This document shows, in pieces, positions 1 to 8,892 of a stretch of DNA of 64,000 nucleotides (position 1 is the stretch's first letter; each line of letters starts with the position of its first letter). The position numbers and the translations under genes are program-made. The stretch spans positions 5,692,087 through 5,756,086 of the forward strand of contig NZ_JAPDNR010000001.1 in assembly GCF_025989125.1 (NCBI RefSeq), read 5' to 3'. The notes under the pieces are model-generated. The model worked only from the letters and a program-made list of their open reading frames with translations, was not told where the DNA came from and ran no database searches. The DNA is from Chitinophaga nivalis (GTDB taxonomy: Bacteria; Bacteroidota; Bacteroidia; Chitinophagales; Chitinophagaceae).

Positions 1-75
1 AGGCGTGGGTACCTTTTCCTTACTGCAGGCTACTCCTGCCACTACGCATACCAACAGGCATAATAAGTTTCGCAT
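1..75 (-). CDS. Lipoprotein, N-terminus only (runs off left edge)
   Basis: Only 25 codons are inside the window. They begin with ATG at 75 and read MRNLLCLLVCVVAGVACSKE followed by KVPTP. This is a clear lipoprotein signal peptide: a short basic start, a hydrophobic core, and a lipobox-like G-V-A-C with the acylated Cys at residue 17. The gene starts 26 bp after the SusD stop codon and is read in the same direction, so it is probably the third gene of the susC-susD operon. In such loci this position is usually taken by a surface glycan-binding lipoprotein or a lipoprotein hydrolase. Which one cannot be decided from this fragment. Confidence 0.65.
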   Translation of the reverse strand, partial: MRNLLCLLVCVVAGVACSKEKVPTP

Positions 76-101
76 AGTACATACATTTACAGGTCAGTTG
101 T

Positions 102-1673
102 TTACCATCCCGGATTTTGTTCAACCAGATGATTGATCGTTGTTTCCGTCGTGGGTATCGGGAACAGCAGGTTACGGGCGGTTACATTTTTGGCGGCGCT
201 GGCAGCATATTTCCAGGCAGCGGGCGCCGTAGCTGTAATCTCTGTGGCCAGTGACTGCATTTTTGAAAGATATAATCCCCAGCGTATCAGGTCATGTTTC
301 CGCAGCCCTTCAAAACAAAGTTCTCTTGCCCGTTCATCCTGGATCTGCAAGAGAAAATCCGCTTTGCTCAAACCGGCAGGCAGATCTGCTGTTGCATCAG
401 GGGTACCTGGTAACTTTCCATAAGCTCTCCTTCTCACCATATTCACCGCTTCATAGGCTTCGCCATCCGGACCATTTACCGCATTCTCCGCTTCCGCTTT
501 CATCAGCAACACATCTGCATACCGGATTACAGGAAAATTAGTGCCGTTGTATAACCTGTTCTTAGGTACCAAGGTTTCATATTCCCGCCGCCATTTGCCG
601 GCAGTACGGTCATATACCTGCGCAGGGGTATAACTCACCCGGCTGGTAACACCGGCAGCTATCGCATAACGATAGGGTGCAATAGCCCAATCGCGGCGCA
701 GGTCGTCCGGTGCAAACAGGTTGAATAACCGGGCGGTGGGATGTACCCCTCCGCCGGAGTAACCAATATTATCATCCGGACATTCCAATCCGTTTTCAAT
801 ACCCACTCCGCCGGCCAGCTGGGCTGCCCCTTGCTGATTGCCGTACATCCCGATTTCCCAGATGCATTCACCCGGTTCATTGATATCTTTTGAATGATTG
901 ATGAATATGGCGCTATAGCTGGTATTCAGTGAATGCCGGGCCGATTTGATCACGTTATTGGTGCAGGTCAGCGCATCTGCATACCGGGCTGTCTCATACA
1001 GCGGCGCGCCGGCCATTGTAAGGTACACACGTGCCAGTACTGCCTCTACAGCAGTGGCGGTAATTCTTTCATTGCTGGTATAAGTACGGATATCATGCAC
1101 CAAAGGCAGCGCAGCCTTCATGTCGGCCACAATGGAAGCATATACTGCCGCTACGGGAGCACGGCCCTGCATGGGCTCCAGGGACGATTTAGTGGCAGTA
1201 AGCCGCAAAGGCACCGCACCAAAATTATCTGCCAGCACAAAATAAAAATAAGCCCTCAAAAAAAGCGCCTGTCCTTTGATGGCATTTCTTTTTGTTTCGT
1301 CCATTGCAGGCCGGTGCACATTCTCCAGCAACAGGTTGGCCCGGTCGATACCCTGGTAGGCAACTTCCCACAACTTGCCGACGTCCAGCTGGCCGGCATC
1401 AAAATCCATTACCCGGACATTGTTGGTCGAAACATTTTTGTAAAAGAATTCGTCGCTGATGGTCAGGAAACTGAACAAACCCCGCGCATACATTCTGCCA
1501 TAGGTATCTATTAATCTGTTGTACACCCCATTCAGCGAGCGTTCCAGGTCAGCTTCGGTATTGTAGTAAAATTCCGGCGTCACAAAATCCTCCGGTTTCG
1601 TATCCAGGAATTTATTACACCCTGGTAGTATGCAACCTGTTAGTATAATCAGGGAGATGATATATTTTTTCAT
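102..1673 (-). CDS. SusD/RagB-family outer-membrane lipoprotein
   Basis: This is the surface-exposed nutrient-binding partner of the SusC-type channel encoded just upstream, forming a SusCD glycan or peptide importer on the outer membrane. The start is placed at 1673 because the protein then opens with MKKYIISLIILTGCILPGCN, a lipoprotein signal peptide with the lipidated Cys before NKFLDTKP, a typical SusD mature N-terminus. An in-frame ATG at 1709 would add 12 residues ahead of the signal. The 523-residue length is normal. Family features are the DxGxxW-like stretch (DVGKLWEVAYQGIDRANLLLENV), the TPR-like helical N-half (KGQALFLRAYFYFVLADNFG) and the C-terminal RxRAYG, ERARELCFEG and DLIRWG signatures. 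The substrate is not predictable from sequence alone. Confidence 0.93.
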   Translation of the reverse strand: MKKYIISLIILTGCILPGCNKFLDTKPEDFVTPEFYYNTEADLERSLNGVYNRLIDTYGRMYARGLFSFLTISDEFFYKNVSTNNVRVMDFDAGQLDVGKLWEVAYQGIDRANLLLENVHRPAMDETKRNAIKGQALFLRAYFYFVLADNFGAVPLRLTATKSSLEPMQGRAPVAAVYASIVADMKAALPLVHDIRTYTSNERITATAVEAVLARVYLTMAGAPLYETARYADALTCTNNVIKSARHSLNTSYSAIFINHSKDINEPGECIWEIGMYGNQQGAAQLAGGVGIENGLECPDDNIGYSGGGVHPTARLFNLFAPDDLRRDWAIAPYRYAIAAGVTSRVSYTPAQVYDRTAGKWRREYETLVPKNRLYNGTNFPVIRYADVLLMKAEAENAVNGPDGEAYEAVNMVRRRAYGKLPGTPDATADLPAGLSKADFLLQIQDERARELCFEGLRKHDLIRWGLYLSKMQSLATEITATAPAAWKYAASAAKNVTARNLLFPIPTTETTINHLVEQNPGW

Positions 1674-1716
1674 CCGTGTTGATTTTAGTGGCTGTAAATG
1701 TTTCCGCATCGCTGCT

Positions 1717-4700
1717 TCAAAACGTAAGATCCAGGCCGACAGTGAGGGTGCGGGCCTTAGGGTAGGCCGACCAGTCGAAGCCCGGTGTTAAAGCAGATTG
1801 TCTGACCGAAACTTCCGGATCCAGACCGGAGTAGCGGGTCCAGGTAAACAGATTCTGCGCAGCGGCATAGATGCGGCAGGACTTTATTTTAACTGGTTTC
1901 AATCTTACGGCCGGGAAGTTATAACCCAGTGCCACTGTTTTCAACCGCAGGTAAGAACCATCTTCAATGGTGCGGGAAGAGTAAACCAGCGGCCCCTGGC
2001 CACCTACCTTGTACAAGGTATTGCTTTGATGCTCCGGTGTCCAGCGGTTGGCATAGGAGGCAAACATATTTAGGAACGGCCTGTTGACATCTCCATTTTC
2101 AAACTCAATCCGGTTGGCATTCAGGATATCATTACCATAACTCCACTGAAAGAAGACATGCAGATCGAAGTTCCGATAGGTGAAATTATTCGAGAACCCA
2201 CCAGTATGCACCGGATTGGGATTACCAATAATGGTCTGATCATTATTATCCACCTGGCCGTCGCCGTTAATATCCCTGAATTTGATATAACCCGGCTGGA
2301 TAGCCGATCTGGGGCTACCGTTATTGGGTACGTTGTCTTTCAGTACGTATCCGCTTTCTCCCGATTTATTAAAGTCGCTGTACTGATAAATACCATCAAA
2401 CAGGAATCCATAAAACATCGCAATCGGATGACCGGGAATAGCGATATAAGGATAGGCATTATTAAAATTCCCCCAGGTGATCCGCGAAGCATAGCTGGGC
2501 TCTCCTTCATTCAGCTGTAATACCTTGTTCCGGTTGAAGGAGATATTAAAACTGGTAGACCACGTAAATTTTTTCTGCTGGACAGGCTGCGCATTCAAGG
2601 TGAGCTCTATACCTTCATTCGTCACCTTCCCAATATTCCGGATACCATTGAGATAACCCAAAGAAGGCGCCAGCGTGGCATTCAGCAATAAATCGCGGGT
2701 ATTCTTCCTATAATAATCTGCCGTAAGGGTAATCCGGTTATTTAAAAAACCGAGATCCAGTCCGATGTCTGTTTGCCCGGTGGTTTCCCATTTCAGCCCG
2801 GGATATCCCAGGTTGCCGGGAATAATGCCCTGTACCGGGGAATTGCCAAAGCTGTAGCCGGAATAGGGAAATAGTTGCAATGCCGACAGATAGGCAAAAT
2901 CGGGTACCCGGTTATTTCCTGTCATGCCATAACCTGCACGGATTTTTGCTTCAGACAAAAATGGCAGGTCTTTCATAAAACCTTCTTCTATCAGCCGCCA
3001 TGCCACTGCCACTGACGGAAAATAAGCCCATCGGTTAGCCGCGGGAAATTTCGAAGAACCATCCGCACGAAAGGACAGGGTAAACAGGTACCGCGATTTA
3101 TATCCATAGTTCACACGACCCAGAAAAGACATCAATGCATTCGATGATTTAGCAGTGGGTCCTGTCGTGATAATTCCTTCATCCAACCCACTCATGCCCA
3201 GCGATTCATTGGGCAGCTGTGAAGCGGTAAAACCATAACTGTATAGGGATACCTTTTGCATAGACATGCCTCCCACTACATTCAGACTATGGGCTTTATT
3301 AAACACCCGCGCATACGTAAGCGTATTTTCATTCAGCCAGTTTGTTTTTTCCCCCTGACTGATCCCCCCATTCACGCCCAGCGTACTGCTTTTAGGATGG
3401 CCCAGCCGGGTGTTGGAGTTGTTGAACAGTTCTTTTCGTATAGCCTCTTTGGTGATACCGCCGGAAATCCGTAGCGTAAAATACCGGGCCGGCTTATAAT
3501 CGATATAGGCATTGGCCATGATCGTATGGTTGAAAACCGGATTATACTCATTCCGCGTGGAGATGATGGGATTCATGCGGTATTCGCCCATCGGGTCTAC
3601 ATCCGGATCAAAAGGTTCGTCTGTCAGGGAAGCATCCCGGCCGGCATTACCGGTAACAGGCCTGTATCCCCAGATGCTGTACATCAGACTGGCCGTAGGA
3701 CCTGTGGGTGTTGTATTGGCAACTGTGCCATAGGTTTTGGTGCCGGTGTAGTTCACATTGATACCGGCCTTCACCTGGGAGGTCACCTGCTGATCCAGTG
3801 CCAGTCTTGCCTGATAACGTCTGAAACCACTATTGATGATAATACCATCCTGGTTCAGCAGGGAGCCGGAAACCGCATAAGTGGTTTTCTCATTACCGCC
3901 TCTCATCGACAGGCTGTGGTTTTGCTGGAATGCATTCCTGAATACAAGGTCCTGCCAGTCGATTCCTTTTTCCTGTTTGTAGTCTTCCAGGGTTTTTCCA
4001 TTATTCAGGTAGATGGGTGTATAGAGCGTATTGTTTTGTTCCAGCTGGTATTTTACAAACTCATAAGGATTCATCATCTCCTGTTTTTTCAGGTTTTGCT
4101 GAAATCCCATCCATGTTTGCCAGGTAATCACCGGTGCGCCGGTTTTTCCTTTTTTGGTAGTAATCATGATCACTCCGTTGGCGCCCCGGGCGCCGTAGAT
4201 AGCTGTGGCAGAAGCATCTTTCAATACTTCAATGGAGGCTATTTCTTCCGGATTAAAAATGTTGTTGGCCGGATTTTCCACCGGAAAACCATCGATCACA
4301 TACAAGGGAGAATTTTCCTGTGTAACGGAGTTGTTCCCGCGGATCACAATGTTCATGGGCGATCCCGGCTGGCCATCGCCGGCAGATACTTGTACGCCGG
4401 CCACCCTCCCACCCAGCGCTTCTTCAAAGGAAGACACGGGTGCCTTTGCCATATCGGCCATTTTCACCTCTCCTACGGCGCCGGTGAGGTCTTTCCGCTT
4501 TACGGTGCCATAGCCTACTACCACTACATCGTTCAGCCCTTTTACGGTGGGTTCCAGTGTGACATGGTATACATTTCTGCCGGCAGTTACTTTGACGGCT
4601 TTGGGAAGATATCCCACATAGGAATATAAGAGTGTAGCAGCTGTATCTGCGCTCAACTGATACCTGCCGGCTTCATTGGTGATAGCCGATTGTACGCCCC

Positions 4701-4878
4701 CTTTTATCCGGATAGTGACACCTGGCAGCGGCGTACGGTCGGTAGCCGTTACGATGCCGGTAATCACCTGTGCACCGGATTTAGCCGGCTGCTGCTGTGC
4801 CATTACAGGCAATGCGGTGAAGAGGATAAAAAACAGGCGTAAGAGATACCTTACTGGTAAAAAAGTATTTTCATGCAT
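1717..4878 (-). CDS. SusC/RagA-family TonB-linked outer-membrane protein
   Basis: A TonB-dependent outer-membrane transporter of 1053 residues that imports the ligand captured by SusD. The order is a signal peptide (about 1-27, ending VMAQQ), a carboxypeptidase-regulatory-like beta domain (about 38-115, GIVTATDRTPLPGVTIRIKG), a TonB-box and plug start (DVVVVGYGTVKRKDLTGAVG), the plug motif YVIDGFPV...IEVLKDASATAIYGARGANG, and a 22-strand barrel ending in the aromatic terminus VGLDLTF. The gene ends 7 bp before the longest possible SusD frame, so the two are certainly co-transcribed. A divergent LacI-type gene 345 bp away is the likely local regulator, in place of the hybrid two-component or sigma/anti-sigma systems usual at such loci. 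Confidence 0.95.
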   Translation of the reverse strand: MHENTFLPVRYLLRLFFILFTALPVMAQQQPAKSGAQVITGIVTATDRTPLPGVTIRIKGGVQSAITNEAGRYQLSADTAATLLYSYVGYLPKAVKVTAGRNVYHVTLEPTVKGLNDVVVVGYGTVKRKDLTGAVGEVKMADMAKAPVSSFEEALGGRVAGVQVSAGDGQPGSPMNIVIRGNNSVTQENSPLYVIDGFPVENPANNIFNPEEIASIEVLKDASATAIYGARGANGVIMITTKKGKTGAPVITWQTWMGFQQNLKKQEMMNPYEFVKYQLEQNNTLYTPIYLNNGKTLEDYKQEKGIDWQDLVFRNAFQQNHSLSMRGGNEKTTYAVSGSLLNQDGIIINSGFRRYQARLALDQQVTSQVKAGINVNYTGTKTYGTVANTTPTGPTASLMYSIWGYRPVTGNAGRDASLTDEPFDPDVDPMGEYRMNPIISTRNEYNPVFNHTIMANAYIDYKPARYFTLRISGGITKEAIRKELFNNSNTRLGHPKSSTLGVNGGISQGEKTNWLNENTLTYARVFNKAHSLNVVGGMSMQKVSLYSYGFTASQLPNESLGMSGLDEGIITTGPTAKSSNALMSFLGRVNYGYKSRYLFTLSFRADGSSKFPAANRWAYFPSVAVAWRLIEEGFMKDLPFLSEAKIRAGYGMTGNNRVPDFAYLSALQLFPYSGYSFGNSPVQGIIPGNLGYPGLKWETTGQTDIGLDLGFLNNRITLTADYYRKNTRDLLLNATLAPSLGYLNGIRNIGKVTNEGIELTLNAQPVQQKKFTWSTSFNISFNRNKVLQLNEGEPSYASRITWGNFNNAYPYIAIPGHPIAMFYGFLFDGIYQYSDFNKSGESGYVLKDNVPNNGSPRSAIQPGYIKFRDINGDGQVDNNDQTIIGNPNPVHTGGFSNNFTYRNFDLHVFFQWSYGNDILNANRIEFENGDVNRPFLNMFASYANRWTPEHQSNTLYKVGGQGPLVYSSRTIEDGSYLRLKTVALGYNFPAVRLKPVKIKSCRIYAAAQNLFTWTRYSGLDPEVSVRQSALTPGFDWSAYPKARTLTVGLDLTF

Positions 4879-5095
4879 ACCCCCAACATGTTTTAGTGAT
4901 CATGATGCATTTGCATGCCGGTACCGTTGTCATATCCGGCAATGGCCTTACGGCCTGCAAAGCGTTGTTGATTTTGGTCCTTTATAAATAATCATTCAGT
5001 TGATGGCTGGCATCAGCATACAGGGATAGCAATAGCTGGCGCTGACACGCCAAAGAATAGCTGTTTTTTTCATATCGTGCGAATTTCCTGTATCA

Positions 5096-5127
5096 AAGAT
5101 TACAACTTATTATTATCCTTAAAACAA
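5096..5127 (-). promoter_or_regulatory. Possible susC promoter
   Basis: On the minus strand a TTG (5127-5125) is followed after 20 nt by TAATCTTTG (5104-5096). This is close to the Bacteroidota sigma-70 consensus TTG-N19-21-TAnnTTTG but has one extra base inside the -7 box. It would leave a leader of roughly 210 nt before the susC start codon. The palindromic operator at 5146-5182 lies just upstream of this -33 element. Weak call. Confidence 0.3.
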
Positions 5128-5145
5128 AAAAGTAATTGTTTTATC

Positions 5146-5182
5146 ATTGGGAATGTTCCCATAAACCGGGAATGTTCCCAAT
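5146..5182. promoter_or_regulatory. Composite palindromic operator, probably for the LacI-family regulator
   Basis: Two identical 12-bp palindromes GGGAATGTTCCC (5149-5160 and 5168-5179) lie 19 bp apart, centre to centre. The outer flanks also pair: ATTGGGAA at 5146-5153 is the reverse complement of TTCCCAAT at 5175-5182, so the whole block is a dyad built from two smaller dyads. It lies 42 bp before the lacI-type start codon and between two divergent genes. This placement and symmetry are what an operator for a dimeric or tetrameric LacI protein should look like. The regulator assignment is inferred from proximity. Confidence 0.65.
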
Positions 5183-5223
5183 ACTGAAATTATTTCGTTC
5201 CTTTATCGCCTAAACGAACATCC

Positions 5224-6237
5224 ATGAAGCGACACCAGGTAACCATCGTAGATATCGCCCGGGAACTTCAGCTTTCCAAATCAACCGTTTCGCGGGCGTT
5301 GACCGGTCATCCCAGCGTTAATGCCACTACGCGGCAACTGGTACTGGAGCTGGCAGAAAAACTGGACTATCAGCGCAACATGCTGGCCATCGGGCTCATT
5401 ACCCGTAAGACAAATACGATCGGTATTATCGTACCGGAGTTTACCAGTTCCTATTTTCCCACCGTCACGATTGCAGCGCAGGAAGAAGCAGGGAAAGCCG
5501 GCTACAACACGGTTATCTGCCAGTCCAATGAGCGCTATGAAACAGAGGTGGCTAACACCAAAGTGATGCTGGCCAACCAGGTAGATGGCTTATTGGTATC
5601 TATCACAAAGGAAACCAGGAATTTCGATCATTTAAAGATATTTCAGCGGAAAGGTATTCCCATTGTATTTTTCAACCGGGTATGTGATGAAATGGATGCC
5701 CCCAAAGTAGTAGTGGATGATTATGATGGTGCTTACCGGGTAGTCAGCCACCTGATTGAAAGAGGCCGGAAAAGGATTGCGCATTTATCCGGGCCACCTT
5801 CCTTAATGATCAGCCAGAAAAGACTGAACGGATACAAAGCTGCGTTGAGAAAAAATAATATTGAGTATGATGAAAGCCTGGTCATTCCCTATGACCTGAA
5901 CATCGATATGGTACACATCTATGTCAATCATCTTCTAAACCTGCCGGCACCACCGGATGCCATTTTTGCCATCAGTGATCCTACCGCTATTGAGACCATT
6001 CAGGTCATCAAGAAAAGAGGATTAAAAATACCCGAAGACATTGCCGTAACAGGCTTTAGTAATGACTTTGCATCCAGCCTTATTGAGCCTTCCCTCACCA
6101 CCGTATCGCAACCGGTAAAAGAAATAGGCAAAACGGCGGCACAGTTGCTGATAGACCAGATCAACCGCGATGTTTCGGAATGGAAAAACATTATCAGGGT
6201 ATTGAAAACGGAATTGATTGTGCGTAATTCCAGTTGA
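5224..6237 (+). CDS. LacI-family transcriptional regulator
   Basis: A 337-residue DNA-binding regulator with a periplasmic-binding-protein-like sensor domain. Residues 6-26 (VTIVDIARELQLSKSTVSRAL) form the canonical LacI helix-turn-helix, followed by the hinge-helix segment GLITRKTNTIGIIVPEF near residues 58-74. The rest has the core of the family: ANQVDGLLVSI, GIPIVFFNRV, VVVDDYDGAYRVVSHLIERGRKRIAHLSG, PDAIFAISDPTAIETIQVIKKRGLKIPEDIAVTGFSND and SLTTVSQPVKEIGKTAAQLL. It is divergent from the SusC/SusD operon and probably controls both that operon and itself through the paired palindromes at 5146-5182. The effector is likely a sugar or a metabolite of the locus substrate but cannot be named. 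Confidence 0.93.
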   Translation: MKRHQVTIVDIARELQLSKSTVSRALTGHPSVNATTRQLVLELAEKLDYQRNMLAIGLITRKTNTIGIIVPEFTSSYFPTVTIAAQEEAGKAGYNTVICQSNERYETEVANTKVMLANQVDGLLVSITKETRNFDHLKIFQRKGIPIVFFNRVCDEMDAPKVVVDDYDGAYRVVSHLIERGRKRIAHLSGPPSLMISQKRLNGYKAALRKNNIEYDESLVIPYDLNIDMVHIYVNHLLNLPAPPDAIFAISDPTAIETIQVIKKRGLKIPEDIAVTGFSNDFASSLIEPSLTTVSQPVKEIGKTAAQLLIDQINRDVSEWKNIIRVLKTELIVRNSS

Positions 6238-6255
6238 TGTTGCTGCCGTCATTAT

Positions 6256-6990
6256 TTAAAAATCACAAAAATCAATACTGCCTGTCAGCTCTGCCCACCT
6301 GGCGGACAACAGCTTCGCGTAGTCTAAACTATTAAGTCCGTATGCTCCCAGTGAATATCCGTCATTGGCTTCTACCAGCAGTGTTTCTCCTTTATCCGTA
6401 ATACCGAAATCCAGTGCAAAAGCTTTGGGCGCCGACGTATAGCTTTGCAACGTAGCGGCTATCACAGCAGCATCGTAATGTAATTCCCAATCGCCCCGGT
6501 ATCGTCTGACATCCAGGATATGACCATACCTTACAAAACATCTCCATTCACTGAGAAATTTCACCGGTTCCGCACACCAGATATCCATATCTTCCTGATA
6601 GTCGTAGCAGCCTATCAAATCACGTTCGGCAGTAATCAGTTTACCGGTGAAGGCTTTAGACCGGTTCATGGGCTTGATAAAAACAGGTTGGCCGCCCGCT
6701 TCTTTGGCAAAGGTATGCAGGGTAGATGGCCATAGTTGTCTTCCTAAAAACGGATGAAGCGAATAGGGATAATCCAGCGGAGCTGGCAGTGTTATCTGAA
6801 AATGTGCCAGGGCTTTAGTTATATCACTGATTCCGCCTACCACCACCTCTTCCGGCAGTTGCTCCTTCAGCTGTGCGATATCCTGATAAAACAGTATTTC
6901 CCATCCCAACTGACGAAATCCATCCAGCGCAACAAAGGCATTTACATTAGCGCACTCTCCATCGGAGCCCTTGTGAATATAAACTTTCAT
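6256..6990 (-). CDS. ATP-grasp domain protein (R2K-like)
   Basis: A 244-residue stand-alone ATP-grasp ligase-fold protein. Visible hallmarks are an ATP-binding lysine stretch (QPVFIKPMNRSKAFTGKLI, about 103-120), a middle segment EWRCFVRYGHILDVRRYRGD with the basic residues of the active site, and the C-terminal metal-binding block LLVEANDGYSLGAYGL with the conserved Glu and Asn. This resembles the short R2K-type ATP-grasp proteins often used in peptide tagging or small conflict and modification systems, but no partner gene lies next to it. The nearest neighbours are the convergent lacI-type gene (18 bp away) and a non-coding stretch upstream. Substrate unknown. The fold call is fairly safe; the clade name is from recall of motif style. 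Confidence 0.65.
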   Translation of the reverse strand: MKVYIHKGSDGECANVNAFVALDGFRQLGWEILFYQDIAQLKEQLPEEVVVGGISDITKALAHFQITLPAPLDYPYSLHPFLGRQLWPSTLHTFAKEAGGQPVFIKPMNRSKAFTGKLITAERDLIGCYDYQEDMDIWCAEPVKFLSEWRCFVRYGHILDVRRYRGDWELHYDAAVIAATLQSYTSAPKAFALDFGITDKGETLLVEANDGYSLGAYGLNSLDYAKLLSARWAELTGSIDFCDF

Positions 6991-7256
6991 ATAGGCGAAT
7001 TAAAGCCTAAAGATATTAAGACGAACGAAATTCCGGATTATTTTTTCAGGGGATTCATCACTTACGTTGTGGGATATACGAACCAGAAAAAAGGGAATAA
7101 TGGCATTCATCAAAATTTCCCGGCAACTACATGATCCCGTAGAAATGGTAACTTTCACTATAGCACTATCAGCCGTATAATGTATCATCCATGCGTAGCA
7201 GCCGCTGAATTAAAATCTGCAACCCTGCTGCTATTACGATACCACCATACCTCTAC

Positions 7257-7352
7257 TTACAAAACCATCGCCATTTCCACGCTGCCGGCTTCGCTTAGGC
7301 TGCCTGTCACATCCATTGCTGTAATACGGGGATTTTCACGGGTGGCGGCCAC
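7257..7352 (-). pseudogene. Possible 3' remnant of a lost gene
   Basis: A 31-codon frame, from GTG at 7352 to a stop at 7257-7259, contains the run ENPRITAMDVTGSLSEAGSV and ends EMAMVL. Its composition and codon choice look like real coding sequence of this genome, but it is closed upstream by an in-frame stop (7356-7358) only two codons before. This could be the tail of a gene whose body was deleted when the GH18 gene or its promoter arrived. I do not recognise the family, and chance cannot be excluded for so short a frame. Confidence 0.25.
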
Positions 7353-7363
7353 CAGTTAATAGT

Positions 7364-7371
7364 TACTTTTG
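7364..7371 (+). promoter_or_regulatory. Promoter -7 box of the GH18 gene
   Basis: TACTTTTG matches the Bacteroidota -7 consensus TAnnTTTG exactly and lies 31 bp before the ATG at 7403. No clear TTG sits at the -33 distance. Confidence 0.5.
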
Positions 7372-7402
7372 TGTTATCCTATCACATTAAAACCCCACTA
7401 TT

Positions 7403-8746
7403 ATGGCAACTCCCCTTATTCCCTCCAAAAGTGTAAATGCCTGGATTTACCTGGATGAGGATGAACCAAAAGGCACCGGCTACACGACTGTTAATAGTAG
7501 TTATCAATCCCTCGTGAACAATAACGTATATAAGAACACAGATATGGTGCTGATCTGTTTTTTCGCCGTCATACCAGATAACCAGGGATATTACACGATT
7601 GATATCGGCAACGCCACCACCGTTCACCCGGATGGCTCCACGACCGCGCAGTATTTACAATATACCATACAGGATGCGCGTGCGCAAAATGCAGACGTAA
7701 AGCTGCTGGCCACCTTAAACTACAATACGGATAACCTCTCCCAGATATTTTCTTCCAATCCGGATCAGTGGCCAACTGCGACCGCTAATTTTGCCACCAA
7801 TGTAAAAAATTACCTGGTGGCCAATCAGATGAACGGGCTGGATATAGACTGGGAAGGAAGTTTTGCATCTGCTATCACCCGGCAGCAATTCAGTATGCTG
7901 TTCACGGCCATCCGGCAGGCTTTTGACACCAATACCAGCTCTTACCTGTACCTGAGTTTTTCACCGGCAGAAGTAGGCAACCTGGATGTAGCCACCATGA
8001 ATAGCTGTTTTGATATCGTCAACCTGCAACTCTATTCTGGTTTCACGTATGTCAGTTCATTTGTCAACATTGGCATCAATCCATTGCTGATGGCCTACGG
8101 CGCCAAATTCGAATCCAACTATCAGAATGCTACCAATGCCTACGATCAGGCGCAACAGGGATTCAAATACCAAAACCAATCGTATGTTTACAACAACATC
8201 ACGCAATGGCGGCTGAACTCCGACAACTATGAATTTGAACAGGGGCAGCAAATATTATTATACCAGCTGGCCTACGGTGTTCCTGGTTCGTCTTTCAACG
8301 ACGGCGCCATTGCCGGCAAAGCCGGCAATCCGCCTATCACCACGCTGGCTGTCAGCGGCGGCGACGTACTGGACTCTTTGCAGGCCACCAATAGCTGGGT
8401 ATCCAATGGTACAGAAAACATACTGGGACTGCTGCAACATGGTGGGAACGGCGGTAATGGCAATACCATTCAGCTTTCCTCCGGTGAGCTGATCACCGAA
8501 GTGTATGGCTATACCGGTATCTGGTTTGGCTGGGAAGTGGTGGCGCAACTCTCTGTTAAAACCAGTGCGGGCCATACCTACGGCCCATTCGGCCATCTGA
8601 ATAATGTATCCGCTACTACATCATTTAGTTATACGGCGCCTTCCGGGCAAAGTATCATCGCTTTTAATGGAAATACCAGCCAGGTACCGTTAGCCAGTGG
8701 CGGTACTACGATGGTTATCACTGCTTTAAATGTCAGTTTCGGATAG
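7403..8746 (+). CDS. GH18-family glycoside hydrolase with C-terminal jacalin-like lectin domain
   Basis: A 447-residue chitinase or endo-beta-N-acetylglucosaminidase-like enzyme. The GH18 barrel occupies about residues 10-300. Its active-site motif is NGLDIDWEG (144-152), matching DGxDxDxE with Glu151 as the acid/base residue; further barrel strands are ADVKLLATLNY, YLYLSFSPAEVG and DIVNLQLYSG. From about residue 310 a beta-prism lectin follows (HGGNGGNGNTIQLSSGE, then YGPFGHLNN, ending TTMVITALNVSFG), as in jacalin-related domains. No signal peptide, lipobox or T9SS tail is present, and an in-frame stop at 7388-7390 rules out an upstream extension. The protein would therefore stay in the cytoplasm or leave by lysis or an unconventional route. 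A strong terminator follows at 8811-8843. Confidence 0.88.
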   Translation: MATPLIPSKSVNAWIYLDEDEPKGTGYTTVNSSYQSLVNNNVYKNTDMVLICFFAVIPDNQGYYTIDIGNATTVHPDGSTTAQYLQYTIQDARAQNADVKLLATLNYNTDNLSQIFSSNPDQWPTATANFATNVKNYLVANQMNGLDIDWEGSFASAITRQQFSMLFTAIRQAFDTNTSSYLYLSFSPAEVGNLDVATMNSCFDIVNLQLYSGFTYVSSFVNIGINPLLMAYGAKFESNYQNATNAYDQAQQGFKYQNQSYVYNNITQWRLNSDNYEFEQGQQILLYQLAYGVPGSSFNDGAIAGKAGNPPITTLAVSGGDVLDSLQATNSWVSNGTENILGLLQHGGNGGNGNTIQLSSGELITEVYGYTGIWFGWEVVAQLSVKTSAGHTYGPFGHLNNVSATTSFSYTAPSGQSIIAFNGNTSQVPLASGGTTMVITALNVSFG

Positions 8747-8810
8747 GCATCCCTGTTAGCCGGGACACAGCTAAAAATGAAACCCTATAAAGCAGCCCAT
8801 TAAATACCAT

Positions 8811-8843
8811 ACAGCAGCCTTTCAAACGGCTGCTGTATTTTTT
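8811..8843 (+). terminator. Rho-independent terminator after GH18 gene
   Basis: ACAGCAGCC (8811-8819) pairs perfectly with GGCTGCTGT (8828-8836) across an 8-nt loop, and two more A-T pairs extend the stem. A run of six T follows at 8838-8843. It lies 65 bp after the GH18 stop codon. Confidence 0.88.
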
Positions 8844-8892
8844 CCCGTTTGTATAAAATGGAAACTGCTTCCTATACCGACCATCATGGCAT

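Larger units (their letters stand above)
6991..7402. other. Intergenic region, 412 bp
   Basis: No intact gene is supported here. The left half (6991-7250) shows nothing recognisable. The right half holds a short coding-like remnant on the minus strand (7257-7352) and the promoter box of the GH18 gene (7364-7371), each listed separately. Confidence 0.6.

Noticed and set aside
3526..4629. 367-codon plus-strand frame opposite susC
   Set aside because: It lies wholly within the SusC gene, which has full family motifs. The opposite frame is rich in His, Cys and Ile with no recognisable domain.
7000..7188. 62-codon minus-strand frame between the ATP-grasp and GH18 genes
   Set aside because: No recognisable features and the composition of non-coding DNA.
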